Below are positions 16,068-26,061 of a stretch of DNA of 64,000 nt, one piece after another. Location of the stretch: contig JASSUK010000004.1 in the NCBI GenBank assembly GCA_031963045.1, positions 38,347 through 102,346 on the forward strand. The letters run 5' to 3'. The first letter of the stretch is position 1. Each line of letters begins with the position of its first letter. This DNA is from JASSUD01 sp031963045. Lineage in GTDB: Bacteria; Pseudomonadota; Gammaproteobacteria; Burkholderiales; Burkholderiaceae. The notes under the pieces were generated by a model. The model worked only from the letters and a program-made list of their open reading frames with translations, was not told where the DNA came from and searched no databases. The translations under genes were made by a program, and so were the position numbers.

Positions 16068-19000
16068 ATGGACACCGAACTGGGTGGGCTGGAAAACATC
16101 ATGACGGAAGAACATCTTGGGCTAGAAACAGGCCCCACTCTGCACTTTCCTGCAACTCCTGAAGAACTGGCTGCAGATACTCCACACGCATTACATACAG
16201 CACAGGCACCTGGGCAATCTAGTACGGAACGCTCTCACAGAAACCATCTTCTTGCTGGCCATGAAGAATTGAGTGCATTAGATACAGATCATCCTCATGC
16301 ACCCACGACTTCTTTTGCTAATCATTATCACGACACTTCTTTTGCGCCAACCTCCACACCGCATTTACTAAGCCATTCTCAATCTAGTGCCAGCACACTA
16401 TTTTCCACGCCGCTGGCACACCATTGCGCCGAGCCACCTCAGCATATTTTTGAGACACCTTCTGTAGCATCACAGACTACTCCTATGCAGCCTGTGCCAC
16501 AGGGTAATGGCCAAGCTATTCCACGCTTTGGACGCTACTCCACGCATATACGAGAGGCTGCTCGCCGTCTTTTTTTCCGTAAAAAGACAGAGGAAGCAGA
16601 AAAAAATATCAAAGTGGCAGAAACCGCTTTAACAGAGGAAGAGACTGGTTTTGAAAACTATGTAACAACACTTCTTAAAAAACAACCTTTTTATAAAGAA
16701 GCTAGGCATATAGATAATCACCATATACAAGAAGCCATCGCACTTAAAGAGAGCTTGCTGCTTCTCTTATCCGCTTCTAAAAAATTACATACAGATAGAA
16801 GTACTTCTACTCAACAGGCATTACCGACTCCTCACCCAAGCGCCACACCTACGCGTTCATCCAGCACTACTTCTTCAATCACTCTATCCTCAGTCAAACA
16901 ATATGTATTGACCAATGCAACAGACAAAAAGATCCTTTCACGACCAGCTGCACTGGCGCTTATTAGTACTACGATACAAGTATGTGAAGGAGATGCCGCA
17001 CTAGCACAATCGGTACTCAAAAGATTGGCAGAACCTTTATGTCACTTTGCACAAGCAATAAAAAATGATGACGAGATAGAGTCGGCGGATCAGAAGGCAG
17101 CAAAACTCAACCATCTTTTTTATGAAGAACAATCTTCTTTTATTAAAGGATTGGTGGATCCTGTTGCCAAAGAACGTATCGAAAAAGCAGCGCTACACTG
17201 CGCCCAGCAGCTGGCCAACACACGTAGCGTAGGACTTGCACCTCTACTTGCTCTGCAATGTAATAAACGTGAAGAGGAACTGGATTTAACTGGGCGTACC
17301 CAAGAAGCAGCGCTAATGGTGTATTTACAAACCGGCGCCACTTTGAAATTGCAGCCCAGAGAGGAGAAAGAGGAAGTAAACACGGCGAGGGGTCAGGCTC
17401 AGCTAGCTAATCTTGCAGCCAAAAAAATACTGATTGCCTGCGCAAGAGGAGAAGAGGCAACATTAGAAGAAGAGAAGAAGCCATTAGAAAACGAGGCACA
17501 AACAGAAAAGGGAGCTCCATCCCATACCTTATCTATTGAGGAATGGACTGCCTACCTAACTTGGCAATGGGGATACGATGACCCGCAGCCTAAAGCTGCA
17601 TTGGATAACGCTGTACGCCGCGTTTTAAAAGCCAATACTACGTGGATAGACCGCGCAGAAAAACTGCGTGAGCCTGCTATCAGGCTTAAAGAAGCCAAAC
17701 GTCAGGTAAAGGAAAAAGGATGGTATACGCCCACGGCAATAAAAGAGCGCCTCCAAGCCCAACGCGCTATTTTTAAAGCGTACCAGCCACAAATGCATCC
17801 TAGTGGACATAATAAAACGCCTTATTGGCTGCCTCGAAAAATATTCTTTAGTGAAGACCATGTTGTAGGCGCGGAGCAAAAAGTAGCGTACGGCAAAGCG
17901 ATTAATACCGCCATACTAAATCTATATACCGAACTTTCTACACAGCTTGAACAATTACAGTACAAGCCACTCTCTGAGCAAGCACCCAACCACAGCAAAC
18001 TTTTGGCGGATACCGCTTTTGCTTGCGCCAAATTAAAGGTTTGGCGTGAAATAAAAGAAAAAGGAGAAGGGCCAACTAGTGTTGCAAGCACTGATACTGC
18101 ACAGTATATTTTTAAGACTGTAGAGAGGTTAATCTCTAGCCCACCATCTGAAGCAGGATATGCATATTTTCTTGAGCATAAAGCCGAATATAAAAAAGAA
18201 TTACTCCGCTCTTGGATCCCCTTTCTTTCTAAGCCTGTATTTTTCAGTGTGGAGAAAATGGAGGCGCTTGCAAGCACCCATTTTGGCTCCTCTTCTGATG
18301 CGCTAAACGAATTTAATACCACCCTTCATGAAGCGCTCAAACACTCCCGCGCAGCGCCTGTCTTAGAAGCCCGTGAAGCACTTAAAGCAGCTAAGGTTGC
18401 AGCGCAAGAAGTGCCTGTTTATTTACAAGCACGCAATAAGGCTTTTCTAAAAAACACCCTCCCAGGCAGCAGTCATGCCACCTCCAATGGAAATTTAAGC
18501 GGCTTCATTACGGGGCCGTATCTCCCTACCTCCTTCCCCAATTTATTGCCCAGCATAGAAATAGGAGCGGAATATGGCCGAAGTGCTAGTGCACAAATCA
18601 CCGTACGTGAAGACAGCTTTGGTATGGCCTGGGGAAGCAAGTTGGAGAAACAATTTCAGCTAGGAGCAGGTGTGTATTTCAATTTTCTAAAAGCCACACT
18701 GGGCCCTATTAGAGTATCGCTAGGCGCATCCGCTAGCGTAGGCGTGAAATGGAATAAGCAATACCGTCATAACACTATCCTAGATACCCAATATAGCCCT
18801 CAGGTAATAGGTAATGAAACGCAAAAAAAAGAAGAGCGCGACACAAAAACGGATGAAACGCTACAACTGCTATCAGAAGCAGTAGAAAAAACCCGTGACG
18901 CTCTTCCAGAGCGCGCCGATGGCCATGAAGCCCACTACGCACACCGCCAAACTTTTTTGCACCACTTCACGCGCGCATGCTTCGATAAGCCTTATATCTC

Positions 19001-19925
19001 GCTCAGCGAGCAGGTTACGCAAAATACAAAAATCACTAACACGCTGGCACTACAAACCAGTGCTTATATTGGACCAAGCGCCTACCCAAACTCACCGAGC
19101 GCTGGACTTCTGGGAGGCATCTATCTAGAAGCAACCCCACATAACACCAGCCATACCGACCATATTCAACGTGGACAGCATCAGCAACAGTCCAGCAGTA
19201 AAGAAACTGGACACCAGGGCAAAGCGACTTTCTCGCTAGCCGCTTTCTTTCCCACTATTCCAATACGTGTGCCTGCTCGCGTAGATGGAGCCAGGCTGCC
19301 GATTGTGCGACGGCTCTCTCTGATAGATCTGATGGATAAAACGCTCTGGCACCGCAATAGAAAAACCCGTTTAGAACATTCTTTTAACAGCAAACAACTA
19401 CAGCCTACGCCAACCTCTTTGCTGGTCGTTGTGAAGCGACCCAGTTTTACAACAGGGTGGTTCAATAGATTAGACAAAGAGGTGAAGCTTACCTGGGAAG
19501 AACGTTATGGCGCTGAAAAGATAGAGCAATTACTTGCTCAGTGCACCCCTGAACCCAAAGGCACTTGGGTATTGCGTGAGCGCTTTGCATTGCGTGAAGA
19601 GTATGCAGATGCAGTCTGTCTACACAGGACAGACCTAGAGGTTTCTACAGCACGATTAGAGAGCCTACAAGCAGCGCATCGAAGCAAACGAAAAAAATCA
19701 GAAATACAAACTCTAAAAGCCCATATCAACGCCCTTTCTAGCCGAATCCAGCAGATCTATGAAGGTCCCTCGTGGGAGCCTGTAGGCCTTGAAGTCGATC
19801 TGATAACCGATAAATCACGGTTTAGAGGCCTGAATATGCTGCTCAAAATGCAACGCCAGGAAAATGAAACAGTAGTGGAACGTAGAGCTTCTCTCAAGCC
19901 TGTCGAAACATCCACTTCCGTATAA
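16068..19925 (+). CDS. Very large candidate type III effector, unknown family (1285 aa)
   Basis: Residues 1-160 are His/Ser/Thr/Pro-rich and disordered, without signal peptide. Residues about 160-800 are highly charged and mostly helical (for example KKTEEAEKNIKVAETALTEE). Residues about 815-1130 contain strand-like amphipathic segments (SIEIGAEYGRSASAQITVRE, AGVYFNFLKATLGPIRVSLG, ASASVGVKWNKQYRHNT), suggesting a beta-barrel-like region. The C-terminus has a coiled-coil stretch and a Ser/Thr-rich tail. Size, layout and a CesT chaperone nearby recall AvrE/DspE-class effectors, but I see no diagnostic motif, so this is only an analogy. A perfect hrpII box precedes it. The ATG at 16101 has a better ribosome site than 16068. 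Confidence 0.75.
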   Translation: MDTELGGLENIMTEEHLGLETGPTLHFPATPEELAADTPHALHTAQAPGQSSTERSHRNHLLAGHEELSALDTDHPHAPTTSFANHYHDTSFAPTSTPHLLSHSQSSASTLFSTPLAHHCAEPPQHIFETPSVASQTTPMQPVPQGNGQAIPRFGRYSTHIREAARRLFFRKKTEEAEKNIKVAETALTEEETGFENYVTTLLKKQPFYKEARHIDNHHIQEAIALKESLLLLLSASKKLHTDRSTSTQQALPTPHPSATPTRSSSTTSSITLSSVKQYVLTNATDKKILSRPAALALISTTIQVCEGDAALAQSVLKRLAEPLCHFAQAIKNDDEIESADQKAAKLNHLFYEEQSSFIKGLVDPVAKERIEKAALHCAQQLANTRSVGLAPLLALQCNKREEELDLTGRTQEAALMVYLQTGATLKLQPREEKEEVNTARGQAQLANLAAKKILIACARGEEATLEEEKKPLENEAQTEKGAPSHTLSIEEWTAYLTWQWGYDDPQPKAALDNAVRRVLKANTTWIDRAEKLREPAIRLKEAKRQVKEKGWYTPTAIKERLQAQRAIFKAYQPQMHPSGHNKTPYWLPRKIFFSEDHVVGAEQKVAYGKAINTAILNLYTELSTQLEQLQYKPLSEQAPNHSKLLADTAFACAKLKVWREIKEKGEGPTSVASTDTAQYIFKTVERLISSPPSEAGYAYFLEHKAEYKKELLRSWIPFLSKPVFFSVEKMEALASTHFGSSSDALNEFNTTLHEALKHSRAAPVLEAREALKAAKVAAQEVPVYLQARNKAFLKNTLPGSSHATSNGNLSGFITGPYLPTSFPNLLPSIEIGAEYGRSASAQITVREDSFGMAWGSKLEKQFQLGAGVYFNFLKATLGPIRVSLGASASVGVKWNKQYRHNTILDTQYSPQVIGNETQKKEERDTKTDETLQLLSEAVEKTRDALPERADGHEAHYAHRQTFLHHFTRACFDKPYISLSEQVTQNTKITNTLALQTSAYIGPSAYPNSPSAGLLGGIYLEATPHNTSHTDHIQRGQHQQQSSSKETGHQGKATFSLAAFFPTIPIRVPARVDGARLPIVRRLSLIDLMDKTLWHRNRKTRLEHSFNSKQLQPTPTSLLVVVKRPSFTTGWFNRLDKEVKLTWEERYGAEKIEQLLAQCTPEPKGTWVLRERFALREEYADAVCLHRTDLEVSTARLESLQAAHRSKRKKSEIQTLKAHINALSSRIQQIYEGPSWEPVGLEVDLITDKSRFRGLNMLLKMQRQENETVVERRASLKPVETSTSV

Positions 19926-19990
19926 AAAATGTCTGAAAACCTTTTATCAAATAAATATTTTTTAACTAATGAATGCCAGGAGTGTATTGC

Positions 19991-20674
19991 ATGGAAATTT
20001 TCTCCCCCCCAGTTTGCTTTGATACTCCTCATGCTATAGCACGTCCGTTGATGCTAAGAGATGCTCCTAGGCTATTTACAGACGTGTTGAGCGACCCTGC
20101 AGTCATGCGAAATATTGGCAATAAAATGCATACTTCCATCGATGACACTAAAAAATACATCGAATGCTGTGAACGGGGCTGGAATAGCCATTTCATGCAT
20201 ATGTGGGTAGTAGAGCATAAAACATCTGGACGTATTCTCGGGCTTATAAAACAACAAGCTGAGCTACCTCGTGTAGAGGTGGGCGTTATATCTGTAAAAA
20301 ATCTTACTCTACGAAACCGCCACGCGTTTTTTAATATGTTGGCGCATATGACAGACTGGACCATCACTCAGCCCTGCGTACATTATCTCTACGTCTATTC
20401 AGATCCCAATAGCCAGTCTGCATATATGGCTGAACACTGTGGATTCCAACTCGAAGCACGCCTTTCCAACTGGGACAGCCGCCCTAATAGAGGCCTGGCT
20501 AGTGTACCGATACATCTCTACGGTGTTGCTCGCCCTTTTACCAATTTGGTGCACTTTTTGCATTACACCTGGTTCAAAAACTCAAAACAAGCATCTACTT
20601 TGCTTTCTCGTTCGTTGTTACCTCCTCCTTTGGAGGTGCCGCAGCAAAGCATCATCCCTCTCCATTCTTTCTGA
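19991..20674 (+). CDS. GNAT-family (RimJ/RimL-like) N-acetyltransferase
   Basis: The first 175 residues follow the RimJ/RimL pattern: ARPLMLRDAPRLF, SDPAVMRNIG, then VGVISVKNLTLRNR and SAYMAEHCGFQLEARL, where the last segment resembles the acetyl-CoA-binding end of GNAT folds. The usual R/QxxGxG/A loop is not obvious, so activity is uncertain. The C-terminal 50 residues are an extra basic, Leu/Pro-rich tail. I start at the ATG at 19991 because AGGAG lies 8 nt upstream. It follows the 1285-residue gene by 65 bp with no terminator between, so it may be transcribed from the same Hrp promoter. Confidence 0.65.
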   Translation: MEIFSPPVCFDTPHAIARPLMLRDAPRLFTDVLSDPAVMRNIGNKMHTSIDDTKKYIECCERGWNSHFMHMWVVEHKTSGRILGLIKQQAELPRVEVGVISVKNLTLRNRHAFFNMLAHMTDWTITQPCVHYLYVYSDPNSQSAYMAEHCGFQLEARLSNWDSRPNRGLASVPIHLYGVARPFTNLVHFLHYTWFKNSKQASTLLSRSLLPPPLEVPQQSIIPLHSF

Positions 20675-20813
20675 CAGATACCTATTTAACGGATTGCGAA
20701 GCTTCTTACCCACAAAGAAGGACTCAAGCAATTGCTGAAAAGGCGCAGGCTTGCGAAGGTATATACCTGGAAAACAACCGCTTTATGCGGTTTTTGATAT
20801 GCATTGCCCTCGC

Positions 20814-21596
20814 ATGGAGAATTTTTTGAAGGTTGCTGTACTAACCAAAAACGAGCGCTTATTTAAGCTGACTTGCGATGCCTTTTTAAGAGAAGAGGTG
20901 CTGTGCGTATGCTTTGCTGACGATCAGGCTTTGGTACGTGAGTTGCCTCGACAATCTTTTGAGCTGCTTATCGTAGATGCGCACCATCACGACTTCACAC
21001 CGTATCGCCCTTTGAATGCATGGCGCGAGTGCTACGGTGACCGACGCACTCCTATCATCGTGGTAGGGCTCTTTTTTAATCAAGAAGGGAGCAAGGAAAT
21101 GCTTGCCACGCAGGCAGATGACTTCATATTTGGGCCACTTAACCCAAGCGAACTCCATGCTCGCGCATACCGATTGTTATCTCGTGATGCGCAGCGCGAA
21201 AAAACGCGCACACAGATTAGAGAACAAGGTTACACGCTCGATAAAAACCAGAATGCGGTCTTTTTTGAGGGAGAGCGCATTCGCTTAACTGCGCGTGAAT
21301 TTGCTATTGCCTGGCTTTTTTTCTCTCACCCTGGACATTTTTTCAGTCGCCAAAAGCTAGCCGAGACTATCTGGGGCAATTCGGAAGAGGTCGTGGGGCG
21401 CACCTTAGAACAACATATTTACAAATTACGCAAAAAGCTAGGACTGACTGAGCACTCTCGTGTGCAGCTGCACACGCTTTACGCTTTTGGATATCGCCTA
21501 AATATAGAAGTAGCAGTCAGTGCAAAAACACAATGCAGTCAAGAAATGGCTACAGAAGATTGTCAGGCTAAAGAATTACACATTGCCCGTACATAA
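20814..21596 (+). CDS. OmpR-family response regulator, HrpG-like
   Basis: Residues 1-120 form a receiver domain starting KVAVLTKNERLF, with the putative phospho-acceptor Asp in FELLIVDAHHHDF. The C-terminal winged helix (LTAREFAIAWLFFSHPGHFF, EEVVGRTLEQHIYKLRKKLG) binds DNA. An atypical receiver and position directly before an HrpB-type gene match HrpG of Ralstonia and Xanthomonas, which activates hrpB/hrpX. The frame is open to a TTG at 20751, but MENFLKVAVL fits the family start. No sensor kinase is adjacent. Confidence 0.8.
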   Translation: MENFLKVAVLTKNERLFKLTCDAFLREEVLCVCFADDQALVRELPRQSFELLIVDAHHHDFTPYRPLNAWRECYGDRRTPIIVVGLFFNQEGSKEMLATQADDFIFGPLNPSELHARAYRLLSRDAQREKTRTQIREQGYTLDKNQNAVFFEGERIRLTAREFAIAWLFFSHPGHFFSRQKLAETIWGNSEEVVGRTLEQHIYKLRKKLGLTEHSRVQLHTLYAFGYRLNIEVAVSAKTQCSQEMATEDCQAKELHIART

Positions 21597-21668
21597 GCAT
21601 CTGGACCTATCTACCGCTCGTCTCATAAAAAACATAACCATTTATTACATATTCATTAAGGAAAGGGC

Positions 21669-23099
21669 ATGTTCTGGACTGTTTACTTTCCAATGATTTC
21701 GGTGCTGAGCTTTGAAGCCGCCCACCCCATGCTCAAAGAACTGATTTTTGATGCTAGCGTGCACGAAGCTTTTGTATTTTCAAACCGACATGTGGACGAT
21801 GCGCAAGCGCATGCATCACTCAGCACGCTCTCTGAAACGTTAAGAATTAGCGGCGATTTACAGCTCTCATTAGGCCGCCTTGAGGAAGCCGAAGAAAGCT
21901 TGCGCAAATCGAATCGATTGATCCGTCACGATAAAGCACTATTACGTGTCCAGTCCTGTCGCAATACTGGATGGCAAGCGTTTTTTCTCAATCGCCCCAG
22001 TACGGCTTTGAGTTGTTTTACCCGTTTACTGACTGAGCATGATCTAGCCGTATCTAGCCGGCTTGAAGCGCTATGCGGCGTTATTTTTATCTTACATGCA
22101 CAAGGATACTTCAATGAAGCTTGGCAGTATTTAGATGAAATGGTCTTGCTAGCACGCCAAGAAGGCGGAGAAACATGGCAGCAACTCGCTCATGCAATAC
22201 GCATTGACTTCACTACGCAATATACCTTGCGCCAGTCTCCGCGTTTTTCAGATCATATTTTCTCGCAAGTGTGCTTAGCCAATTTTATGGCCCCTCCTTT
22301 GGGTCATTACGGAGATATCGATGCCATGCCGCGCCTCTTGCGTCAACGTATTCAATATCTATTACAACTTCGCCATCTCTCTACAGGCAATTTTGCAGCC
22401 GCTGAGCGATTACAAAACCATTTAAGTTGGGCCATGGGTGCAGAGCTTGAGCATTATCAGCAAGCATTGCGCATTGAAATTGCGCTGGCAGCACTAGCTG
22501 CGGATGCCTCGCGCCTCGCTCAAAACTCATTGGATCTGAATCATTTTGGCCAAGGCCAAGCCCAATACGCATCGATTCGCAATAATTTTGAATACTTTTA
22601 CTGCTTGGCTAAAGCCGCGCAACAAACTGGCCGTCTGGATGAAGCACTGAACCATTACAGCCGCTATGCACTGCTTTCCATGCAATCGATGCGCACTTTC
22701 ACCCTTCCACCCGACTTTCGCCAACCCAAACGCAGCAACATCAAAACGGCTGCCCCGTCAGACGATTTCTCAGCCCGCCTGCCCGGCAAATATCGACGCG
22801 CTTATAACTATCTTATCGACAACCTAAGCCGTGCTGATTTATCTGTTCGCGAAGTGGCTGCGCATATCGGTGTAACCGAGCGCGCCTTACAGTTGACTTT
22901 CAAAACCCATGTTGGCCTCTCTCCCACAGAGGTTATTCGCCGCCAGCGCATGGAACGCATACGTAGTGCATTATTAAATGAAAGTGGGATATCGATTGCA
23001 GATGTGGCAGAGAAATGGGGCGTTCAAAACCGCTCCACGCTGGTAAATAGTTACCGTAAGGAATTTCATGAGGCGCCTTCTGATACTTTATTGCGCTAA
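21669..23099 (+). CDS. hrpB: AraC-family type III secretion activator, HrpB/HrpX-like
   Basis: At 476 residues it matches the 476-477 of HrpX and HrpB. The N-terminal 350 residues are helical with TPR-like segments (LQLSLGRLEEAEESLRKSNR). The C-terminal AraC domain has two helix-turn-helix motifs (LSVREVAAHIGVTERALQL and ISIADVAEKWGVQNRSTLV). HrpB and HrpX bind TTCG-N16-TTCG (hrpII/PIP) boxes; six such boxes precede effector-like genes here. GGAAAGG precedes the ATG. It lies 72 bp after the HrpG-like gene and is probably controlled by it. Confidence 0.88.
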   Translation: MFWTVYFPMISVLSFEAAHPMLKELIFDASVHEAFVFSNRHVDDAQAHASLSTLSETLRISGDLQLSLGRLEEAEESLRKSNRLIRHDKALLRVQSCRNTGWQAFFLNRPSTALSCFTRLLTEHDLAVSSRLEALCGVIFILHAQGYFNEAWQYLDEMVLLARQEGGETWQQLAHAIRIDFTTQYTLRQSPRFSDHIFSQVCLANFMAPPLGHYGDIDAMPRLLRQRIQYLLQLRHLSTGNFAAAERLQNHLSWAMGAELEHYQQALRIEIALAALAADASRLAQNSLDLNHFGQGQAQYASIRNNFEYFYCLAKAAQQTGRLDEALNHYSRYALLSMQSMRTFTLPPDFRQPKRSNIKTAAPSDDFSARLPGKYRRAYNYLIDNLSRADLSVREVAAHIGVTERALQLTFKTHVGLSPTEVIRRQRMERIRSALLNESGISIADVAEKWGVQNRSTLVNSYRKEFHEAPSDTLLR

Positions 23100-23117
23100 G
23101 AGGGGTTTCTTATCACG

Positions 23118-23606
23118 CTATTTTTTAAATTTTTCAGCATTTATAATATCGGCCTCTGATTGAAAATTGATTTCTTCAAGATCAATCTGCATTTCAAAAT
23201 CAAATGTACCTTTTTCATCAAAAGTATCATTTTCATCAAGCTCAATTTTCATTTGAAAATCAAATTCTGATTTATTTTCACTCTCCAAATGAAAATTGTA
23301 TTCTGGGTGTTGTTCTTTTAATGCAGACACATATTCATGTCCAAATTGTTTTTTACTCTCCTCAAAATAAAATTTAGGCAAGGATTTATTAGAATTTAAG
23401 GCCTTTGCAGGAAAATTTTTGGTCTGCGGAGAATTCAATTTTTCCTGGCTCAGTGTATTTTTCTTACTCAACGCCCCCAGAATTTTCAATTTTTCAGGGA
23501 GTGTTTTACTCATTGAACTATCTTGATCGGAAGATATGGAGGCACTTTTACTTTTAGAAAGAAAATGCTTTATATTTTGCATTTTACTGGTGAAGAAGGT
23601 TTTCAT
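23118..23606 (-). CDS. Candidate type III effector, small acidic protein (162 aa)
   Basis: The N-terminal half is basic and Ser/Lys-rich (MKTFFTSKMQNIKHFLSKSK), and the C-terminal half is strongly acidic with repeated short phrases (EFDFQMKIELDEN, FDFEMQIDLEE), a degenerate internal repeat. No family is recognised. It converges on hrpB with only 18 bp between stops. Low G+C content and a hrpII-like box about 142 bp upstream put it with the effector candidates. The ribosome site is weak, and the ATG at residue 9 is an alternative. Confidence 0.6.
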   Translation of the reverse strand: MKTFFTSKMQNIKHFLSKSKSASISSDQDSSMSKTLPEKLKILGALSKKNTLSQEKLNSPQTKNFPAKALNSNKSLPKFYFEESKKQFGHEYVSALKEQHPEYNFHLESENKSEFDFQMKIELDENDTFDEKGTFDFEMQIDLEEINFQSEADIINAEKFKK

Positions 23607-23710
23607 ATCTAAAATGATCCGTTATATTTTATATTTTCATGCACCATTTTAAATTCTATACTTATGCATCCTCTTAAAAAAATAATTTAACAGGAGCAGC
23701 CATATAGAAT

Positions 23711-23771
23711 AATATATAACTTCTTTAAACCTTACCCAGCGCCCTTCAGAAAAAAAATATCGCCATACGAA
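23711..23771 (-). promoter_or_regulatory. hrpII-like box and -10 for the 162-aa gene
   Basis: On the minus strand TTCGT-N15-TTCTG runs from 23771 to 23747 (TTCG-N16-TTCT). TATATT at 23716-23711 follows 31 bp later and fits YANNNT. Confidence 0.6.
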
Positions 23772-23778
23772 ATGTATA

Positions 23779-23812
23779 ACGCAATGTCAGTCTTTCATAT
23801 TGACATTGCGTT
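23779..23812 (-). terminator. Perfect hairpin after the DinG-like gene
   Basis: acgcaatgtca and tgacattgcgt form an 11-bp perfect stem, 22 bp after the helicase stop. There is no long T run, so its strength as a terminator is uncertain. It insulates the effector promoter next to it. Confidence 0.55.
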
Positions 23813-23833
23813 CGAATCTCCCAGTCTCCTTTA

Positions 23834-26059
23834 TTACGTATTAGGTAACCCAATATCCTTTTTTTGATCCAAGGGCCTAGCTAAAAATGCACGCACTACC
23901 TCAAACTCTCTGGTGCGTTTAAAAGGGGGGAGGCTTTGCCAAATGCGTCGACCATAAGGTTTATCAGTCAAACGGGGGTCGCAGATCATCAGCACGCCGC
24001 AATCTGTCTCTGAACGAATAAGTCGCCCAGCTCCTTGCTTTAGCGCTATGACAGCCTGGGGTATTTGGTAGGTGAAGAAAGGTTTTTCGCCTTTTTGCGC
24101 AAGGGCAGCAAGGCGCGCAGCTAATACGGGGTCACCAGGCGGGGCGAAAGGAAGTTTGTCAATAATCACCAGCGATAGAGCATCACCTGGCATATCGACT
24201 CCTTCCCAAAAACTCTGGCTGCCGATCAAAATGCTGGGGCTGTGCGTGCGAAAACGCTCCAGTAACTCTGTGCGGCTTGCACGCCCTTGAACCCAAATAG
24301 GGCCTTTTAAAGCACCCTGCTCCATCAGCCGAGAAAGTTGCTGTGCAGCTTGCTCGACTGCGCGCAGGGTCGTGCATAGAAAAAACACTCCACCACCAGA
24401 GGCCTCAGCAGATTGGAGTACAGGTAGCGCCGCCTCGACCACGGCATCCATAAAATGAGGCGCAGCAGGTTCAGGCAAACCTTGCGGTACATATAACAGC
24501 GCTTGTTCCTGGTAGGCGAAAGGGCTGGGTACGCTTAAGGAACGTTTTGCATCCAAGCCCAACTGTCTCGCGTAGTGACTAAAATCACCGCGCACCGACA
24601 GCGTAGCCGACGTCAAAATCCATGCACGTGGGCCTTCTTGCAGCTGTCCTATAAAAAGCGGGGCAATAGACAAAGGGGTGGCATGAAGCTGCACCGTATG
24701 CGTAAATACTTCAAGCCATCGCACAACCGCTTCCGGTGTGGATGCGGCATGATTAGATACCGAAGAAGAAGCCTTCTGCATGCTAGCAGCTGGCATAGAT
24801 GAATAAAAACCACGCAAACTAGCTTGCAATTCCTGACTACGTTGTGCGCAGTGTTCAAGCTCTTCACCGCGTGACGCCTGCAATTCCAGACTCGTACGTA
24901 AAACTTCTAGCGCTGTATCAATAGATTGGAGCGCTGGATAGAGCGGATGTGCAGCATCTAACTCATGCATAGCCACACGCACTTCTTTGTCAAATGCCAA
25001 ACGCAATGCTCGGGCTGCGCGCTCTAATGCGCTTGTTTGCTCTGCCCAGTCGATTGCCTCAGGAGCATGCTGCACGCCTAGCAACAAAACTTCTCGCGCA
25101 AATTCAATACATTGATGGCTAGAAAAAGTCTCACCTAAAAAATTAGTCGCTATTTCAGGAAGTTGGTGCGCTTCATCGAAAATCACCGTATTTACACTGG
25201 GTAGCAATTCGCTGGCGCCTGTATCACGCAACATCACATCTGCAAAAAACAATGCATGATTGACCACTACCACATCAGCCTGCTGCGCCTCACGGCGCGC
25301 GCGCATAACGAAGCACGGCTTATAGTGTGGGCATTCCTGGCCCAAACAATTCTCACGTGTGGATGTAACCTTCGCCCATATGGACGCATTTTCCGGTACG
25401 CCAGCTAATTCCGAGATATCACCTCGCACTGTCGTTTTTATAAAGCGCTGAATTTTTTGTACATACCCGACTTCTTGCTTTGAAGCAAACTGCCCACTTT
25501 CTACAGTGCGCTCCAAATGGTAATGGCACACATAATTGGCCCGCCCCTTTAGTAAAGCGATAACAGAAGGCACTGCAAGCGCTTGACGAAGCGTTGGGAT
25601 ATCGCGATAAAAAAGCTGATCTTGCAAATGACGCGTAGCGGTGGACACCATCACCTTGCCGCCCCATAAAAGCGCAGGGGCTAAATACGCAAAGGTTTTA
25701 CCCGTGCCTGTGCCTGCTTCAGCAAGTAAGGTGCAAGCGCTAAGCTCCGCACTCAGTGGGGGCTGCTCAGTAGCAGCATTGGGAACCTTTTTAGCAGCAG
25801 AAGCATTTTTTGTGCCGGCACGTGAAGCTGCCAATTTTTTATCAGGATCTTGCTCATACAACTGATGCAGCATCTGTGCATGCTGCATAGTGGCTGCCAC
25901 TGCACGCGCCATTTTCATCTGCGAAGCACGCACGCGATAACCTGGAATCGAGCGCGCCAATAGGCCCTGCTCTGCAAAAATTTGCTCAAGCGTGGCAGAC
26001 CGCTCCATGTCTAAATGCGCATCGAGTTCATTATCGGGAGGGGGAGAAATGTTGTGCAT
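23834..26059 (-). CDS. DinG/XPD-like ATP-dependent DNA helicase
   Basis: This superfamily 2 iron-sulfur helicase unwinds 5'-to-3', and bacterial members resolve D-loops, R-loops or G-quadruplexes. The Walker A EAGTGTGKT (near residue 115), DEAH box (VIFDEAHQLPEI), an upstream Cys set (CLGQECPHYKPC) that would hold the 4Fe-4S cluster, GSQSFWEGVDMPGDALS and motif VI QGAGRLIRSETD are visible. At 741 residues it has an extra Ala-rich insertion near the start. It is 2 bp downstream of a small exported protein gene, probably the same operon. Confidence 0.9.
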   Translation of the reverse strand: MHNISPPPDNELDAHLDMERSATLEQIFAEQGLLARSIPGYRVRASQMKMARAVAATMQHAQMLHQLYEQDPDKKLAASRAGTKNASAAKKVPNAATEQPPLSAELSACTLLAEAGTGTGKTFAYLAPALLWGGKVMVSTATRHLQDQLFYRDIPTLRQALAVPSVIALLKGRANYVCHYHLERTVESGQFASKQEVGYVQKIQRFIKTTVRGDISELAGVPENASIWAKVTSTRENCLGQECPHYKPCFVMRARREAQQADVVVVNHALFFADVMLRDTGASELLPSVNTVIFDEAHQLPEIATNFLGETFSSHQCIEFAREVLLLGVQHAPEAIDWAEQTSALERAARALRLAFDKEVRVAMHELDAAHPLYPALQSIDTALEVLRTSLELQASRGEELEHCAQRSQELQASLRGFYSSMPAASMQKASSSVSNHAASTPEAVVRWLEVFTHTVQLHATPLSIAPLFIGQLQEGPRAWILTSATLSVRGDFSHYARQLGLDAKRSLSVPSPFAYQEQALLYVPQGLPEPAAPHFMDAVVEAALPVLQSAEASGGGVFFLCTTLRAVEQAAQQLSRLMEQGALKGPIWVQGRASRTELLERFRTHSPSILIGSQSFWEGVDMPGDALSLVIIDKLPFAPPGDPVLAARLAALAQKGEKPFFTYQIPQAVIALKQGAGRLIRSETDCGVLMICDPRLTDKPYGRRIWQSLPPFKRTREFEVVRAFLARPLDQKKDIGLPNT

Positions 26060-26061
26060 GC

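Noticed and set aside
19550..19600. WxxxE motif (WVLRE) in the 1285-aa protein as a GEF effector signature
   Set aside because: WxxxE is short and expected by chance in a protein of this size; no surrounding fold supports it.
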